Positions 9,850 to 22,188 of a stretch of DNA of 64,000 nt are shown in pieces (position 1 is the first letter of the stretch; each line of letters begins with the position of its first letter). The position numbers were made by a program, and so were the translations under genes. The stretch spans positions 3,482,936 through 3,546,935 of the forward strand of contig JABAKD010000020.1 in assembly GCA_012845835.1 (NCBI GenBank). The letters are read 5' to 3'. The notes beneath the pieces are model-generated. The model was not told the origin of the DNA. It did not search any database and was given only the letters and a program-made list of their open reading frames with translations. The stretch comes from Undaria pinnatifida (lineage: Eukaryota > Sar > Phaeophyceae > Laminariales > Alariaceae).

Positions 9850-12800
9850 ATTGGCGGCGCGAACTTGCCCTACCGGCGGTCACCGCCGCTACTGAAAACA
9901 ATCGTCCCATGATTGCAGAGTGACTTGCAGAGGACTAAAAACATATATAGACTATATATTCATCAAAAGCATGAAAATAAACTACTGTAAAAACTGGCAC
10001 CATCGGTGGCAAGGAGTAATAAAGCAAAACGCGTGCCGTCCCCTCCACGAGACGAAGCGCCAACGCCCAATCCAAGCCGTCACGCGCGCGAAATATCGAC
10101 GTTGTTGCCGCTCGCCCCTTCGCTGCACACCTAAAGCGCGTGCGGCGACACCGTTAACCGCAACGGGGACCCCGAACTTTGCATGTAATCGCCTACTGCC
10201 GTGCTCTCTCGCGAACGTAACACATTCTATCAGCTAGTCAGCGCCGGTTCTCCTGGTCGAAGACGCCCCACCCCCAACCTTGGCCCAGAACGATCATCCA
10301 ACGTTACGAAGGTCAAGGGTTTCCTACGCCACCCCGCAGCGGCATTACTGAACTCCGCTTTTGTTCTTACCGACAACCCAACGTTTCTCCTTATCGGTAT
10401 AGTACGACACGGCCCACCAGCTGGCGCATCTCAAACTATTACGTAACCTGCATCGAACATCTCGCACAACCACCGTGCAAGCCAGGCGAAGTATATAACC
10501 ACGAAATGACATACACTCAGCGCACAGCCGGGTTGAGCTCATCGACTAGTCACGTGCCATTACTGATCCACGACTCATCACCGCCCCCCCGAGCTGCCTG
10601 TTCGGTGAAAACCCGACGTGCTCCGTCCCAGCATTGTAAAAATGCGAAAGTATATGGTCATACGACTACGGCTATGCATGAAATGAGTATTCCCCCCTCC
10701 CCGCCTCCCCCAAGCAAGTGCTTACTCAAGTGACTCGCTGCAGCTCTGCTCTGCCCCACTCCATAAAAAGCCTCCGCGCCAACGCAGGGTAAACTCTTAA
10801 GACAGCCGGGAGTGCACCAAGCAAATTTAGTACGAAATTTGCTCCTTACACTTTCTGGCCGCGAACAAGATACGGACGGGGCAGGGAAACCAACAAGTGC
10901 AGCTCATCGTCAAGGGGCTTGCAATGGAAGGAAGTATCGTCGCTAAACCGATTGCCTTTGCCCAGGGTGTTGCATGCCTGGACTTTTTGCGATACGTTTT
11001 TCCAGTCGTGGAACGATCTTCACTGATGTGCACTATCCATAGAATCGCGTATACCTTACATAAATGTAACCCCCCACCGGGGAAGAGCGCACCACTACAT
11101 CCTAAAGAAACACCTCCCGGGCACTCCCCTCGTCCCCCCCCCCTAAGTAACGATCATTACTTGACCAAAATATTTGCGTGACTCGCCATAAAGTATGCGT
11201 TGCATGTATGTATGCGCTCTCTACGAAAAGCGACTAAAAGTATTCATGATCGCCTCGGCCGTGATTGTCCCCTTTTGGAGAGCTTGAGTTTAGTGTAGCG
11301 ATCAAAATATAGTATAAATGAGAATCGTATCACGGCGCGAGCACACGCAGCGCCCAGCAGCGCCCAGCATGTGCGCATGTCTAACAGGTACTCGCATTCG
11401 AGCTCGACAGCGGTAACATCGTCCGTCAGCTGGTCTACGGTAGCAGCCAGGGTTGCTCCGCGTGAACGGTGCTGCAATCGTCAGTTTAATTCGTCCACAA
11501 GTTTTTTTCCCTCTTAAGCTCCTAAAAGGCTTATCATTACATTCCAAGCTCCCGGTTTGCACACGACAACCATTAAAAACAAGAAGCAGGGACTCCTGGC
11601 TAAGGCTGGATTTCTTGCATAATTGAGATTAAGCGCGTGCTACGCAAACTCCAATGTAACGGCTCGCGAATGTTCCTGCCAATCCCAGCCTGCCTTCATT
11701 ATCAAGCCTGTTTTTCTTATCGTAATAGGAGTCCTGTACGACTGGTACTGTAGATTATAGATAGCCCCGCGGGTCCCGTCGGAACCCGGGGTCCAAAGCT
11801 CAACCTCGCCACAGGATCACCGCTCAAATGTTGTAGCCGGTCGGAGGGCTTGGCTCTCCGTCCTCGTGAAGGTCGTCGGCCCCGACATCTTCATACCATT
11901 TCTTCGACCTTCAACACGCCGGGAAAACAGAAAGGAAAAACAACGAATAAGGTCATGAGGTCGTGGCGGGAACTCGGCGCTCTTTCTCGAAAGAGAAGCG
12001 GGGTCAATGCTTGAATGGGAAAGGCAAGCAATGAATTGAGTACGCACTTGCCCCCCCCCGCCCCCCCCGCCCCCCCCCTCTTCCCGAAGTCATTTAGAGG
12101 CGTGGTGTCGCAGGCGGCGGAAGAAAAAAACACTTATCGTTAGCTCGCAAACTATCGTATTTAAACTGGCTGATTTTTTCCGACGAAAAACACGGCAAAC
12201 AGTGCAGAACACTAGTATTCGCACAAAAATACACGAGCCTGAACTATTCCAGGCACGAGACTTCCTCTCGAGACAGGAGGGGCGAGATCCTCCTCGGTCG
12301 AAAGGATAACAACGCCTGGCGGGTTGAGGAGGGGACACCACAAACAAGATGGGGACGCTACATCGTAAAATAACGGAGGACACCACAAAACGCACCCTTC
12401 GATTATTCGAGTTTAGCCGATTTCTACAGCGTAACCGGAGATCGCCATAGGCCGACCCCCCCCACCCACCCACGCAGGTAACCGTATTCCTTTCTTTGTA
12501 AGCAATGTGTTCAGCGGTCCGTGAGTCAATCGAGTTTCGTCGAATTGAAGCTACTCGCAGCATTAACAGACCCCTTCGCACATCAAATGACAGGCGTACA
12601 TCTTATTCGCTATCAACATACCACCCGGTACGAATCTACAGCTTAGTCTATGCAAGCTTCCCCTTCGGCATATGGTTTTGCTTGAAATCCTGGGGGGATG
12701 TTTCAAGTTGAAATGGAGCGGGGGGGGGGGAAATTCTTGTAAAGACTGAAGAAAAAATAATCAGCCACCCGCGCAAATAACCCGGCAAAGTAACACCGAC

Positions 12801-12900
12801 TTTTTCATAGGCTAAAACGAGTACAAGTATATATCTCAAGCTATACCGTGGGGGTTTCCCAATAAATAGTGCCGGCACGTGCCAGCCCAATATACCGGCA
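9850..12900. other. Gene-poor stretch
   Basis: Holds the repeat at 10570-10735, C tracts near 11130 and 12050, and an 11-bp inverted pair AATAGTGCCGG/CCGGCACTATT at 12865-12905. No coding evidence. Confidence 0.4.
10570..10735 (+). repeat. GACGTGCTCCGTCCC repeat ending in a C-rich tract
   Basis: CCGACGTGCTCCGTCCCAGC, ATGGTCATACGACTACGGC, then a C-rich end. Further copies at 19990-20150 and 40020-40160 add CTTCGCGCTTGGTGCAAGCA at the 5' side. Confidence 0.6.
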
Positions 12901-12951
12901 CTATTCGGGGACCCAGCGCTACAGGGCACAGGGTTAATGTACAGTTACTAC

Positions 12952-13673
12952 AGTAGGGATCCCCCTATAAGGCGGTCTGAGTAAGGCGGGTATCCCGATA
13001 TAAGGCGGTCTGAGTAAGGCGGGTATCCCGATATAAGGCGGTCTGAGTAAGGCGGGTGTCCCTCAATAAGGCGGTGTGAGTAAGGCGGGCATCCCTGAAT
13101 AAGGCGGTCTGAGTAAGGCGGGTATCCCTCAATAAGGCGGTCTGAGTAAGGCGCGTATCCCGATATAAGGCGGTCGAACATCGTTTGGCGTTAAACGACT
13201 GGGGAATTGCACTCATAACCTGGAATGACTAAGGCGGTATCCCTCAATAAGGCGGTCCTATTACTCTGGCACGCCACCGTGTTAAGGAATTAGTGGGGTA
13301 CTAGTCCGTTTGACCACTTGCAAAAGGTTGACCAATAGCTTACCCAAACTAAGCCTTATAACACTCTCCCCCCCTGAAACGGCTGGATAGCAGGTCGGCC
13401 GGATATACGGGCGGACGTGTCAATATCCAAGCGGTTTCATTTCCTGGGGATGCCGGGGAGAGTATTTTTCAAGTTCGACATGGGGAAAGTCTGAAAAAGT
13501 TTATTTTTGTGGATGGTGGGATTCGAACCCACGACCCAACAAAACCCATGGTCTGTCGACGACGCCATTTGCTAAGGTATTAGTGGGGTATTAGTCCGTT
13601 TGACCTCTTGCAAAATGCTAACCAATAGCTCACCCAAACGAAGCCTTCTAACACCCGCCTTGCTCCCCTACTG
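12952..13673. mobile_element. Pogo/Tigger-like TIR element (interrupted by a TRIM)
   Basis: It is bounded by TA duplications (12950-12951, 13674-13675) and inverted ends CAGTAGGGATCCCCCTATAA (left) and, reversed, CAGTAGGGGAGCAAGGCGGG (right). CAGT-initial TIRs with TA targets are typical of pogo/Tigger in the Tc1/mariner superfamily. The interior 12960-13180 is a roughly 33-bp tandem repeat around TAAGGCGG. No transposase is present, so it is non-autonomous. The right end is separated from the rest by the TRIM at 13280-13653. Confidence 0.7.
13280..13653 (-). mobile_element. TRIM-like miniature LTR retrotransposon, family 2, nested in a pogo-like element
   Basis: Read on the minus strand, 84-bp LTRs at 13653-13570 and 13363-13280 start TGTTA and end TTAGCA/TTAACA, and differ at about ten positions. 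AA then TGGCGTCGTCGACAG follows the 5' LTR (PBS-like), and a GGGGGGGAGAG polypurine tract precedes the 3' LTR. A tRNA-like block with GGTTCGAATCCCACC lies near 13520-13530. The flanks ACCG/CCCG fit a 4-bp target duplication with one change. Confidence 0.82.
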
Positions 13674-14264
13674 TATAGAGAGTTCCAGTCGTGTCAAGCG
13701 ATTTCACCGGCACTAGAGATCAGAGGCACTATCCACACGACAATTTTGGGAGCTCCCCCGCTTGTGCGTACGTTGACGCGGACGGAAGAGATCGGCGGTC
13801 AATGGCACGATTTCTGCAGGGCACTACGTAGGCGTTCTTGCTGTTGTATACTCCACGCGGAAGGAGGCGCCTGCATCGCAGGTCGTCTAGCAAGTACCGC
13901 CCACGAGCACCCCCACACGCGTGCGATGGCATCGACCCCGAAAACACCCACTCTAAATATCATACCATATCATACTGGAACACTCGTCAAAAACAAAAAC
14001 AACACACACACAAAAATCGGAAAACTGCGTTCGGCTGCACGAATATGTACTTCATCTTTTCTTGCAGCTGTACGTCACCTGATGTGCCTCGGGAACAAAA
14101 AAAAAACACGCTTCATTTCGCAACAACGCCCGCTTTTCCTTACCAAAAAACAAAATCCGCCGCCAGAGAGACTCGTTGTTAAGGTCTTTTCTACATACCC
14201 ATCAGCCTGATGGATCAGGCTATACCGTACGGGAGATCGATGCGTGTAGTCTGGCCGTGCCGTC

Positions 14265-14420
14265 ACCACGCATGCTCGGGCACGGCACCAAGGAGGGCGA
14301 CGAAATCAACGCATGCATCTTCCTACACAACGAAGCACCACCACACGCATGCTCGGACACGGCACCTTGGGAGGGCGACGAAATCAACGCATGCATCTTC
14401 CTACCCAACGAAGCACCACC
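14265..14420 (+). repeat. ~75-bp tandem duplication
   Basis: GGGCGACGAAATCAACGCAT and CTTCCTACNCAACGAAGCAC occur twice in direct order. Confidence 0.9.
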
Positions 14421-16414
14421 TTCCTCCGCCACAATTTTATAAATACTCGATATTCGATAAATCGGTCCGCGGGCTGGGGCAAACATCACCCAGTTCGATC
14501 GACAAAGGGGGCGGCCGGGGGGGGACACCGGGTACCTCTTTGGCACAGAGACATGCACGTTTAAGAGTGCGGTAAATGAACGCCCTCAGGCGGTTCGTTG
14601 CCAGAGGGAAAGGGTATATGCTCACCATGCGGCTTGGTTTTCCTCTTCCCATTCGCCCTGCTTGCCACCGGCGTCGGCGTTTCCGGAGCAAACAGCAAGA
14701 GGGCAAGGTGCATGGGGAGAAGGGGTGGTCGGAAAAAAGAAAGTTCAGCAAACGAGGTCGCGAGTTGAACGTCAACTTTTTTTTCGCCGAGCAAGCTCGG
14801 CATTAGCTCGGCATCACTTCGTGGGTTGGCATGCATAGCGACTACGGTGGACATAACGCCTCGTCTCTCTTACCCCCTGTCCCTCGTGCAACACGAATGG
14901 CCCGGCGTTTTTTCGTTCGTTATGAAAAAAGCGAGGTTGCGGTTGCGGGGGGTCAACTACCTCTGCTTGCGGTAGGTGCTGATCTCCTACGCGCCCGATG
15001 CAATAAGCGCCCGTCTTCGTTTCGACCGGGCACTTGCAAGGTAGAAGTTTCATTCTTCCTGCAATACCTGCGGCTTTGTTCGGCTACGGGGCGCTCGTGT
15101 ACACTTCGGTTCAAAACTTGCACGTCGACAACTTGTTGTTCGCACGCTGGATGCGTGGACGTGGCCAACCTGCGCCCACACGTGATGTACCGCACGACCC
15201 AAGCGAGTGCCCATCACCGACCAGATAGAAATGAAAAAGAAAAAGCAAAAAACAAGTTTTTTAATTTTCGAGTGCAACGCCAAGCGCAGACAACGATCCG
15301 AGAACACACTGCACGAAAAAAAAGCAGCAGCAGCACGCCATCAGCTGTAACATATATATATATTAATATCAACAGTGACCAGAGTCAAGCTTGCCGGAGG
15401 GGCTGTCATCTCCGTGGCGCGGGTAAAAGTGGCTACCGACCGCCCCTGCTTGCCGTATTGCCGCTTCTTTCTACTCCCCAACAACAAACCGCGTCATTTT
15501 GCTCGACACGGACTGTTGTGAGAAATCTTCCCGTAAATCCCGGCTATCATGGGCAACCGACAACGGCCAACAGACATGAAAAATGTATATTTGGCGATCG
15601 TCCGCCAGCGCGTCGAAACCGTCGCGAGAAACGTTCATGTTGTTGGTGGTGTTCTCACGTTAACTCGAATAATCATGTATGCGAGAGCAACAGCAACGGC
15701 AGCAGCAGCAGTACCTCGCCGACACCTCCTCGAAACGTTTAACGGCATTGCCTCGCTGTGCTAGCTTCCACGCCTCGCCAAACGACACACCTCGCCAGGT
15801 ATTCCTCGCCCTTTTTCTTCCGACAAAGACTACGGTATTGCAGTACCACCCCCCCCCCCATTCTCAACCCTACGGTGTTTCAGCCCCTCACACGAGCGAC
15901 TATCTACCTCACGGGGCAAAAAAGGACACTAGTAGGCGATTCTCTTTGCGCAGCGTAGCTTTCCATTCCATATGCGGATTCGTATCGGGAAAAAAGAAAA
16001 GAAAAGAAAAAAAAACACCAAGATTTGAAGACAGCAACGAAACAGGGGGGGGGGGCACTCACTCGCGCGAGTGACCTCAAGCCACCGCAAAAAAAAAAAT
16101 CCCTCAAAAGTGACCCCTGCACCGTAACCACGGTGTTCTACGGCCCTCCCTTCCGTAGCCACGGCCTTGTGCGACCCAGAAAAGATGCTGTCGCGGCAAG
16201 CCCCCCGCTACGACGGCAATACCCATGGTAGGTTACCCGTGGTAGCAAGAGGGCTTGCTTGCCGGCCTACCGCGTAATTTACGAGTCGACGAGGCCGATA
16301 TAAACCTCCGAGGCCAATATTTCAGGGAGCTCGCTATTAATAGCTCGCAAAGCTGGCTATCACCCACTAAGATCGTACTCACTGCTCGGGTGCTTGTACC
16401 TTCAGTTCCTTTTT

Positions 16415-16535
16415 GAAGGGTAGGACAGGGCGGGGTAGGAAAGGGTAGGGTGGGGTAGGGTAGGGCAGGGCAGGGTGGGGTAGGGCAGGGCAGGGTAGGG
16501 CAGGGTAAGGTAGAGTAGGGTAGGGTAGTTCTACG
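16415..16535. repeat. GGGTA/GGGCA minisatellite
   Basis: Irregular array of AGGGTAGGG and CAGGGCAGGG units. It resembles degenerate telomere-type repeats but has no regular 6- or 7-bp phase. Confidence 0.85.
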
Positions 16536-16546
16536 AAACAAGTCAC

Positions 16547-16681
16547 CTCGCTGTCGAAGTGCGTTTCGGTGGTCGGGTTTTTCTCCGCGCTGTGTATGTG
16601 CCAGGCCTTGGTGTACTTCTTCTCGTCTTCCACGGGGCACTCGTCCGTTTCCCAGCACTGCATCTCGTCCTTCTCGTCGAG
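16547..16681 (-). CDS. Orphan internal exon of unknown protein
   Basis: On the minus strand a 45-codon phase-0/phase-0 block is bounded by TGTTTCAG (AG at 16683-16682) and by GAG|GTGACT (GT at 16546-16545). It encodes a hydrophilic, acidic segment beginning LDEKDEMQCWETDECPVEDE and continuing KKYTKAWHIHSAEKN. Amino-acid usage is protein-like and unlike the surrounding shadows. The donor runs straight into a CCCTA-like minisatellite (about 16415-16535). No partner exons were identified, so it may be an exon of a gene with long introns or a relic. Confidence 0.33.
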
Positions 16682-17084
16682 CTGAAACATTACGTTCCGG
16701 AGGATCGGCCAGGAAAGAAAAAAAAGGGCACGAGTGTGGTACATCAAAACATGCTCGCCATGCACAGGACGGAGCCGATCGGTTGCGTGGCACTGGGATC
16801 GAGCACAAATAGTTACATTGGAGCAGTACGGCACAGGAGCATCGCGGGACTTTGACAACGCTCTTCTTCGGCGTGAAAGCGGAAAGTGCAAACATGCAGC
16901 CAGTCAGTCTCGCAGCAATCTTGTGGAGCTTGCTGTATGATAGTGCAGAGGTCTCTTCGGGCCTTCAATCAAACCAATTAATAAGTGTTTCAGTCATCGA
17001 ACACGTTTTGGGAATCAATCATCAGCCTCATGCAATGTTTCCCCCCCCCGGATTTTTTCGTGTTTTGGGTGTCACGTGGATGAC

Positions 17085-17236
17085 TAAAATACCTAGCCTG
17101 GGTGCTTCTGCGATGCTGGCCCGAGCTGAGAGGTCGTCCACGCCTTTGTCACGTACGTGGATGATTAAATACCTAGCCTGGGTGCTTCTGCGATGCTGGC
17201 CCGAGCTGAGAGGTCGTCCACGCCTTTTGACCATGT
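17085..17236 (+). repeat. ~75-bp tandem duplication
   Basis: GTGGATGA..AAATACCTAGC, GGTGCTTCTGCGATGCTGGC and GAGAGGTCGTCCACGCC occur twice in direct order. Confidence 0.9.
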
Positions 17237-17239
17237 CAG

Positions 17240-19985
17240 AGCGCACGCGTACTCGCTCTAGTGTCGCTGTTGTACGAACGACTATCGTCACCTCCAAGCA
17301 GGTCCACAGGGGGAACTGGCAAAGGGGCCATATGAGCATGATAGCTGCTTGCCAGTATTGTAGTATTCGAAAAAATTGGGTCCGCTTTCTTCCGGGCTAC
17401 TCCCTAGTCTAGTGTGCTACACACATTGTCGCGGATGCAATATTTTGCACTTTGTACCATGCGGCGATACTCTTTTGTTGCCATGCACGAATAAGATACG
17501 CACTGTACTCGTACGAGCTGGTCTGGCCTAGGGCCCGCAGGGACAGATGTATAGCTGTTCGCAGCGCAGTTTTGCGATTTTTGGTCTTTAATTTTGCATG
17601 GGGCCCGGTATGCGTATTGCCCATCGGGCCAAAGCGGCTCCAGAAAAACAAGTATGAGGAGCTACATTTAGGACAGTTTGAGCGAAACCTTCACATAGAA
17701 ATCAACCGAAATTCATGTCACTCATGGTTTTATTTTTTCTGGAGCCGCTTTGAAGGCCTAGGCAAATGCGCTTCGAATCACGTGTCAAAATTTCACGTCA
17801 AAATTCATAAAAATGCGGTGCGAAAATCAAATCTTGTGTCTCTCATCGTAATCTTAAATTTGTATTGGGATCTCCTGCGCGACAAATCTCTTGACAAGAG
17901 AATTAATTCAGCGATGAAACGTGTATCGATCGTTTTCCCACGCCCGAAGGAACGCTCACACCGAGTTCCAGCGGCACATGCAGTGCAACGTTTTCGGGCT
18001 TTCGTATAGACTTTAATATCGACATATCTTCGGGAGCGACGGGATTTAGTTGATTTGTAATTTCTCGACGAGAAAAGCTTGGATTGAAAAATTTTCAATT
18101 CCAGCGAACGTGCGACAGACCCAGACGCACAGCTGCAAAACTCTGGCGTCGGAATACACTCCCAAGCAATTGCAAAAATAAATGCCCATTAAGTGAAAAT
18201 GACTCTTGAGGCCGGACCAGCTCGTAGTCATTCACTCTTTTATTTCTAATAACCACTCAAACACTACATTTTGTTTGACGCACGCCTTGGCAATACAGTT
18301 GTCGCACTTTGCAGCCTCGACTTACCTACACCCTCGGCCAGAACGGGCACGCGCAGGCGGTCGTCAGCCCGCCGCGGCGAAGCCCGCATATAGTTGTACA
18401 TTTAAACCTCCTTACTCAACTGCTCTACTGGCCTCGATTTGCCTACATATCCGGCCATTCCGGGCATGTGCAGGCGGGTGTCAGCCCGCTGCGGCGAAGC
18501 CCTCATACATTTGAAATTTTGGAAACCCTCTCACCGGGAAGCTAAACTGCACCGACCACTATTGTTATGATACGCTGAGCTCAAGGTTAGTCTACAATTC
18601 TGACTCCCCCGTCTACAAGCAAAACAGTCCCGCAGGCGCAGGCGGGCGGCCGTCAGCCCGCCCGCGGCGAAGCTCTCCTAAATTTGATATTCATGAAATT
18701 CCTTTTCACCGACCAGCTAAACCGCATCACTACAATAATAATACGCTGAGCACCAGCTCAAGTCTACATTTTTTTCTGACGTCCCCATCTACAAGAAAAG
18801 CAGTCCCACCGTCGACAGCGAATGTGACCACTTCCGAAGCAAATCTAAAACTGAACTCAACAGCACGTTGAACGAAATATTGTGCCCCCGACTCCCACAA
18901 TAAACAACGAATTCTTTCTAAACGAAATCTCCTTCGCTCTATATACCTTCTCCACGATTCCCAAACATAACTGAGGTATTAACCAACCCCCCCTTGATCC
19001 AACTACCGAACAAAAGGGGCGATATTACGCCGTCTTAACCCCCGACCGAACAAAGAACCACCCAATCAATTAGTTATATATTTGCCCAAATACTTAGGAG
19101 TAGTGCGTTGTCTTACAAAAAAAAATTGAAAAACGTCATCTGTGAGTACGACCGATTGAATGGTAGCATGTCATCAAATATTTCTCCTTCAAATCGCGTG
19201 CGTACGTTCGGCTCAATCTCACCCGAGTCGTCAAATTTCGGCTCTTAAGAGAGGCGAAGCAGAAGAAGCTGAAACCGAATATATTGTATATAGAAAATTT
19301 CAGCTCTACCCACTAGACCACATAATACGAAAGTCGTTAGGCTACATGGTCTAGTCGGTAGCGCTATACGAGAATCAAGAAAAAAAACATACCAGGTACG
19401 TTCGAGTTTGTCGAACCTCGACGGATTCTTACCGATTGGTCTCCCGGGCATCCCCCCGTCGCCACGGGCTAGTATCCATAGGAGCACACCACTACCACCA
19501 TAACCACCCATACTTTTCCAGCGCAACCAACTTATCCCCACTGGCCGAAGATTTGACGCCCCTCTCTCGCTCGCGACGAGGCAACCAACCACCAGACACA
19601 AAAGAAAGCGTACCCCAAATCAGAACTTAGAACACCCTCCCTCCGCGGAACAGCTGGTCACCCGAGGCAGGGAAAGCATCTCTCCCAACCAAAGACGTCG
19701 TGAGACGGTCAGTCAAGGGGAAAAGTCCGACGGTCAAGGGTGTCACACCGATCGTTCTACACTAAAACCTGGTAGTTCGGCGTCAGTCAAGGGAAATAAT
19801 TGGAAATGTGCCGTCTGTCAAAGCTAACTTACCAATCATAACTGTTTGTTCACCTCTCATCTAACTCCACACCACACTATCATAGTGCCCCCCCCCCTCC
19901 CCCCCCCCCCCCCCCCCGGTCCGCCACGCTTGCTGTCTCGCTGTAATATTGGCAGCATCATAGTGCCCCCCCCCCCCCCCCCCCC
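17240..19985. other. Gene-poor stretch
   Basis: Contains an inverted pair TGGAGCCGCTTT / AAAGCGGCTCCA (17630 and 17739) and the hairpin repeats at 18330-18690. No supported exon. Confidence 0.4.
18330..18690 (+). repeat. Three copies of a GCAGGCGG...CCGCGGCGAAG hairpin repeat
   Basis: GCAGGCGGTCGTCAGCCCGC-type segments followed by GGCGAAGC lie at about 18352, 18470 and 18635. GCGGG/CCCGC arms could pair. Confidence 0.7.
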
Positions 19986-19989
19986 CGCC

Positions 19990-20150
19990 CCCCTTCGCTT
20001 CGCGCTTGGTGCAAGCAATGTCTGCCTGGTCGGTGAAAACCGGACGTGCTCCGTCCCGGCACAGTACGGATGCGAGGGTCATTGGTCATATGACTACGGC
20101 CGTGCACAACCTGAGTGCCCTCTTCCCCCCCACCCCTCCTGCCCCTACTC
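19990..20150 (+). repeat. GACGTGCTCCGTCCC repeat, copy 2
   Basis: Flanked on both sides by C homopolymers; the core is as at 10570 with few changes. Confidence 0.6.
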
Positions 20151-20323
20151 CCCCCGGGCAGGGTACAAGAGCTGTACTTCGTATAACCTATCTCATTTTT
20201 TCGCCGCATCCCCCTTGCTCACAGGTCAGTGCTGTCTGCCGTCGCCGGAAGAAAAAACAGGCAAAAGCGGCAACAAAAAAAATCAACCCCACAACGACCC
20301 GCTACGTACGTACTGGTACAATA

Positions 20324-20503
20324 CAGTAGGGGTCCCCCACTAAAGCGGTATTCCCATATAAGGCGGGTATCCCGATATAAGGCAGTCGAAATCGCTTGGC
20401 ACGTCTGGGGAATTGCACTTATCTCCGTGACGAATAAGGCGCCTTCCTCTATAAGGCGGTCATGTTGCTATGCCACACCACCGCCTTACCGGGGGGGGGG
20501 GGG
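20324..20503. mobile_element. Pogo-like TIR element, shorter copy
   Basis: TA plus CAGTAGGGGTCCCCC at 20322-20338, TAAGGCGG repeats, and the same GGGGAATTGCACT core as the 12952 copy. The right end runs into a G homopolymer. Confidence 0.6.
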
Positions 20504-20765
20504 CTACCGCCGTCTCGTTTTCTGTTTTCGTTGCCGTGTTTGGCGGGGCGGGGAACAGGGAGGACATAATGCCGACCATTTCCTCGAGAGCCTTGCCGTC
20601 GCAAGAACATGTTGGTCCATGCGTCGGAGGAGGCATTGGACTTTCTGGGTTGTCGGCTGCGCGCACAAAACGGGGAGCAGGCGCAACAAGAGGCGGGGCA
20701 TTCGGGTGCGCAGACAGAAACGGTCATCACTCATACTCCGGAGTACATGAAAAAACAAGAAACAA

Positions 20766-20948
20766 ATACACTCCAGCCGTGAGATCGAAGGTTTCGTAAC
20801 GTTTCGTCGAAACTTACCTTTGCAAGCTGTGTGCGATATTTCCATCGCGCGTATTACTGGGTGCGTGTTGTCACTACTTGTACGAAGGATAATAGGTCGG
20901 CGACTCCCCTTGGAACTACAGTGTAGCTTGTACCAGGGTCAACAGGGG
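20766..20948. repeat. Family D retroposon copy
   Basis: Same orientation as the 51673 copy: CACTCCAGCCGTGAGATCGA through CCAGGGTCAACAGGGG. Confidence 0.65.
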
Positions 20949-21070
20949 CATGTTCATCAATCTGTGCACGGGAAACTGCACAAGTCGCTCTTGAGGGGGA
21001 CAACATCTGACGGCTGCGGAAGGAAATGCATCAGTTCGTATATACCATAAGCAGCACTGCTTATCATGAC

Positions 21071-21160
21071 ACCCTTAAGAAGCCCCCGAATCCCTCCCAA
21101 TACTAAATCCAAGTAATATTGTCCCCAAAAACGGGTTTCCAGTTGTAAAAGGGTTTTATT
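21071..21160. mobile_element. ~90-bp MITE, further copy
   Basis: AAGAAGCCCCCGAATCCC to CCAGTTGTAAAAGGG, in the 9634 orientation, with decayed ends. Confidence 0.5.
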
Positions 21161-21888
21161 GAGGGGTGAGGGGTGAGGGAGACAAAATCTGACGGCGGCG
21201 GACCGTACTGGTTCAGCTTGTCACATGTACTCCGGTACAATCTTGCTACCGGCGAGGGGAGAGGGGGGGGTGGAGGGGAGGCTAGCGATTGTTTTAGATA
21301 GAAATGGAAGCTACTGCCGCAAGAACGATACTACTGCGGACTGATTCTACGATAGCACCCCCCAAAAACCAGCGTTTTTTTTTTTTAACGGACGTTTCGT
21401 GGCTGCTCGACACGAGGAAGGATTATATGAAAAATACTAATCTTCATTTTTTTTTCTCGCTTGCAAGGGACTATCGAATTATGACGTCCGGGAGGAGCAA
21501 GAGACACCGTATTTCAGGATGTACGGCCGGGAGCTGGTTTCGAAACCGACGATATCGTTAAAAAAATGCTGGGGGGGCTACCGTAGTAAGACTACAAGGA
21601 TATGGTCGTGGGGGGTGGGGGGTACCACCCCAATTTTTTTCACGAACGGGGCTCACGGAAAAAAAATAGCCAAGGAACTGTTTTGGTGAAGAGTAGCTTA
21701 CCATCCCACTGCGGATTCATATTTTACAATAAATTGAAAAACGTCGGCTGTGAGTACGGCCGATTGAGTGGTTGAAACTCAAGTTTTGCAAGCTGCGTGG
21801 TACATCCGTGTTTCGCTTATATACAGCAGTAGTTGCACAAGATTTATTGCGGAAGGTCGTTCGCGCGTGTTATATATTTTGATCCTCA

Positions 21889-22188
21889 CGATTTTTTTTA
21901 TTTTGTTTTTCTCACATTTCTACTTTCCAGCATTCTGGACAAGCCGTGGTCACAGGTGTCGTCCCTTCTTCCCCCCCGGTTCTTGCCTTTGATTTTAATC
22001 GCGCATAGAGTTTAGCAATCCCACTGCTCGTCAATTTTTTATCGAGTGTTGGCAACTCACGCTCTCGCGCTTCCCGCAAGTCAATTTGTGCGCACCAATT
22101 CATACGAGTATGCACTCGGCGGGGCTCGAACCAACGAAACTGACCTATATCAGGCTCGAGGATAACCTGATACGCCACCGGGGCGACC
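21889..22188 (-). mobile_element. tRNA-derived SINE, copy 2
   Basis: Same body and head as copy 1, B box GGTTCGAGCCCC near 22132-22122, A/T-rich tail at 21889-21910. The 5' end abuts a (TA)n tract at 22189-22206. Confidence 0.75.

Larger units (their letters stand above)
13674..16546. other. Gene-poor stretch
   Basis: Apart from the 14265-14420 duplication and a C tract at 15848, nothing was recognised. The 303-codon plus-strand frame at 14831-15742 was not accepted as a gene. Confidence 0.35.

Noticed and set aside
12948-13216. DRLI.GYPPYS repeat protein frames
   Set aside because: Translation of a ~33-bp non-coding tandem repeat inside the pogo-like element.
14831-15742. 303-codon plus-strand open frame
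   Set aside because: Amino-acid pattern is erratic (Cys/Arg/Ser/Thr clusters, simple-repeat stretches), there is no domain, it overlaps open frames on the other strand, and no splice logic supports it.
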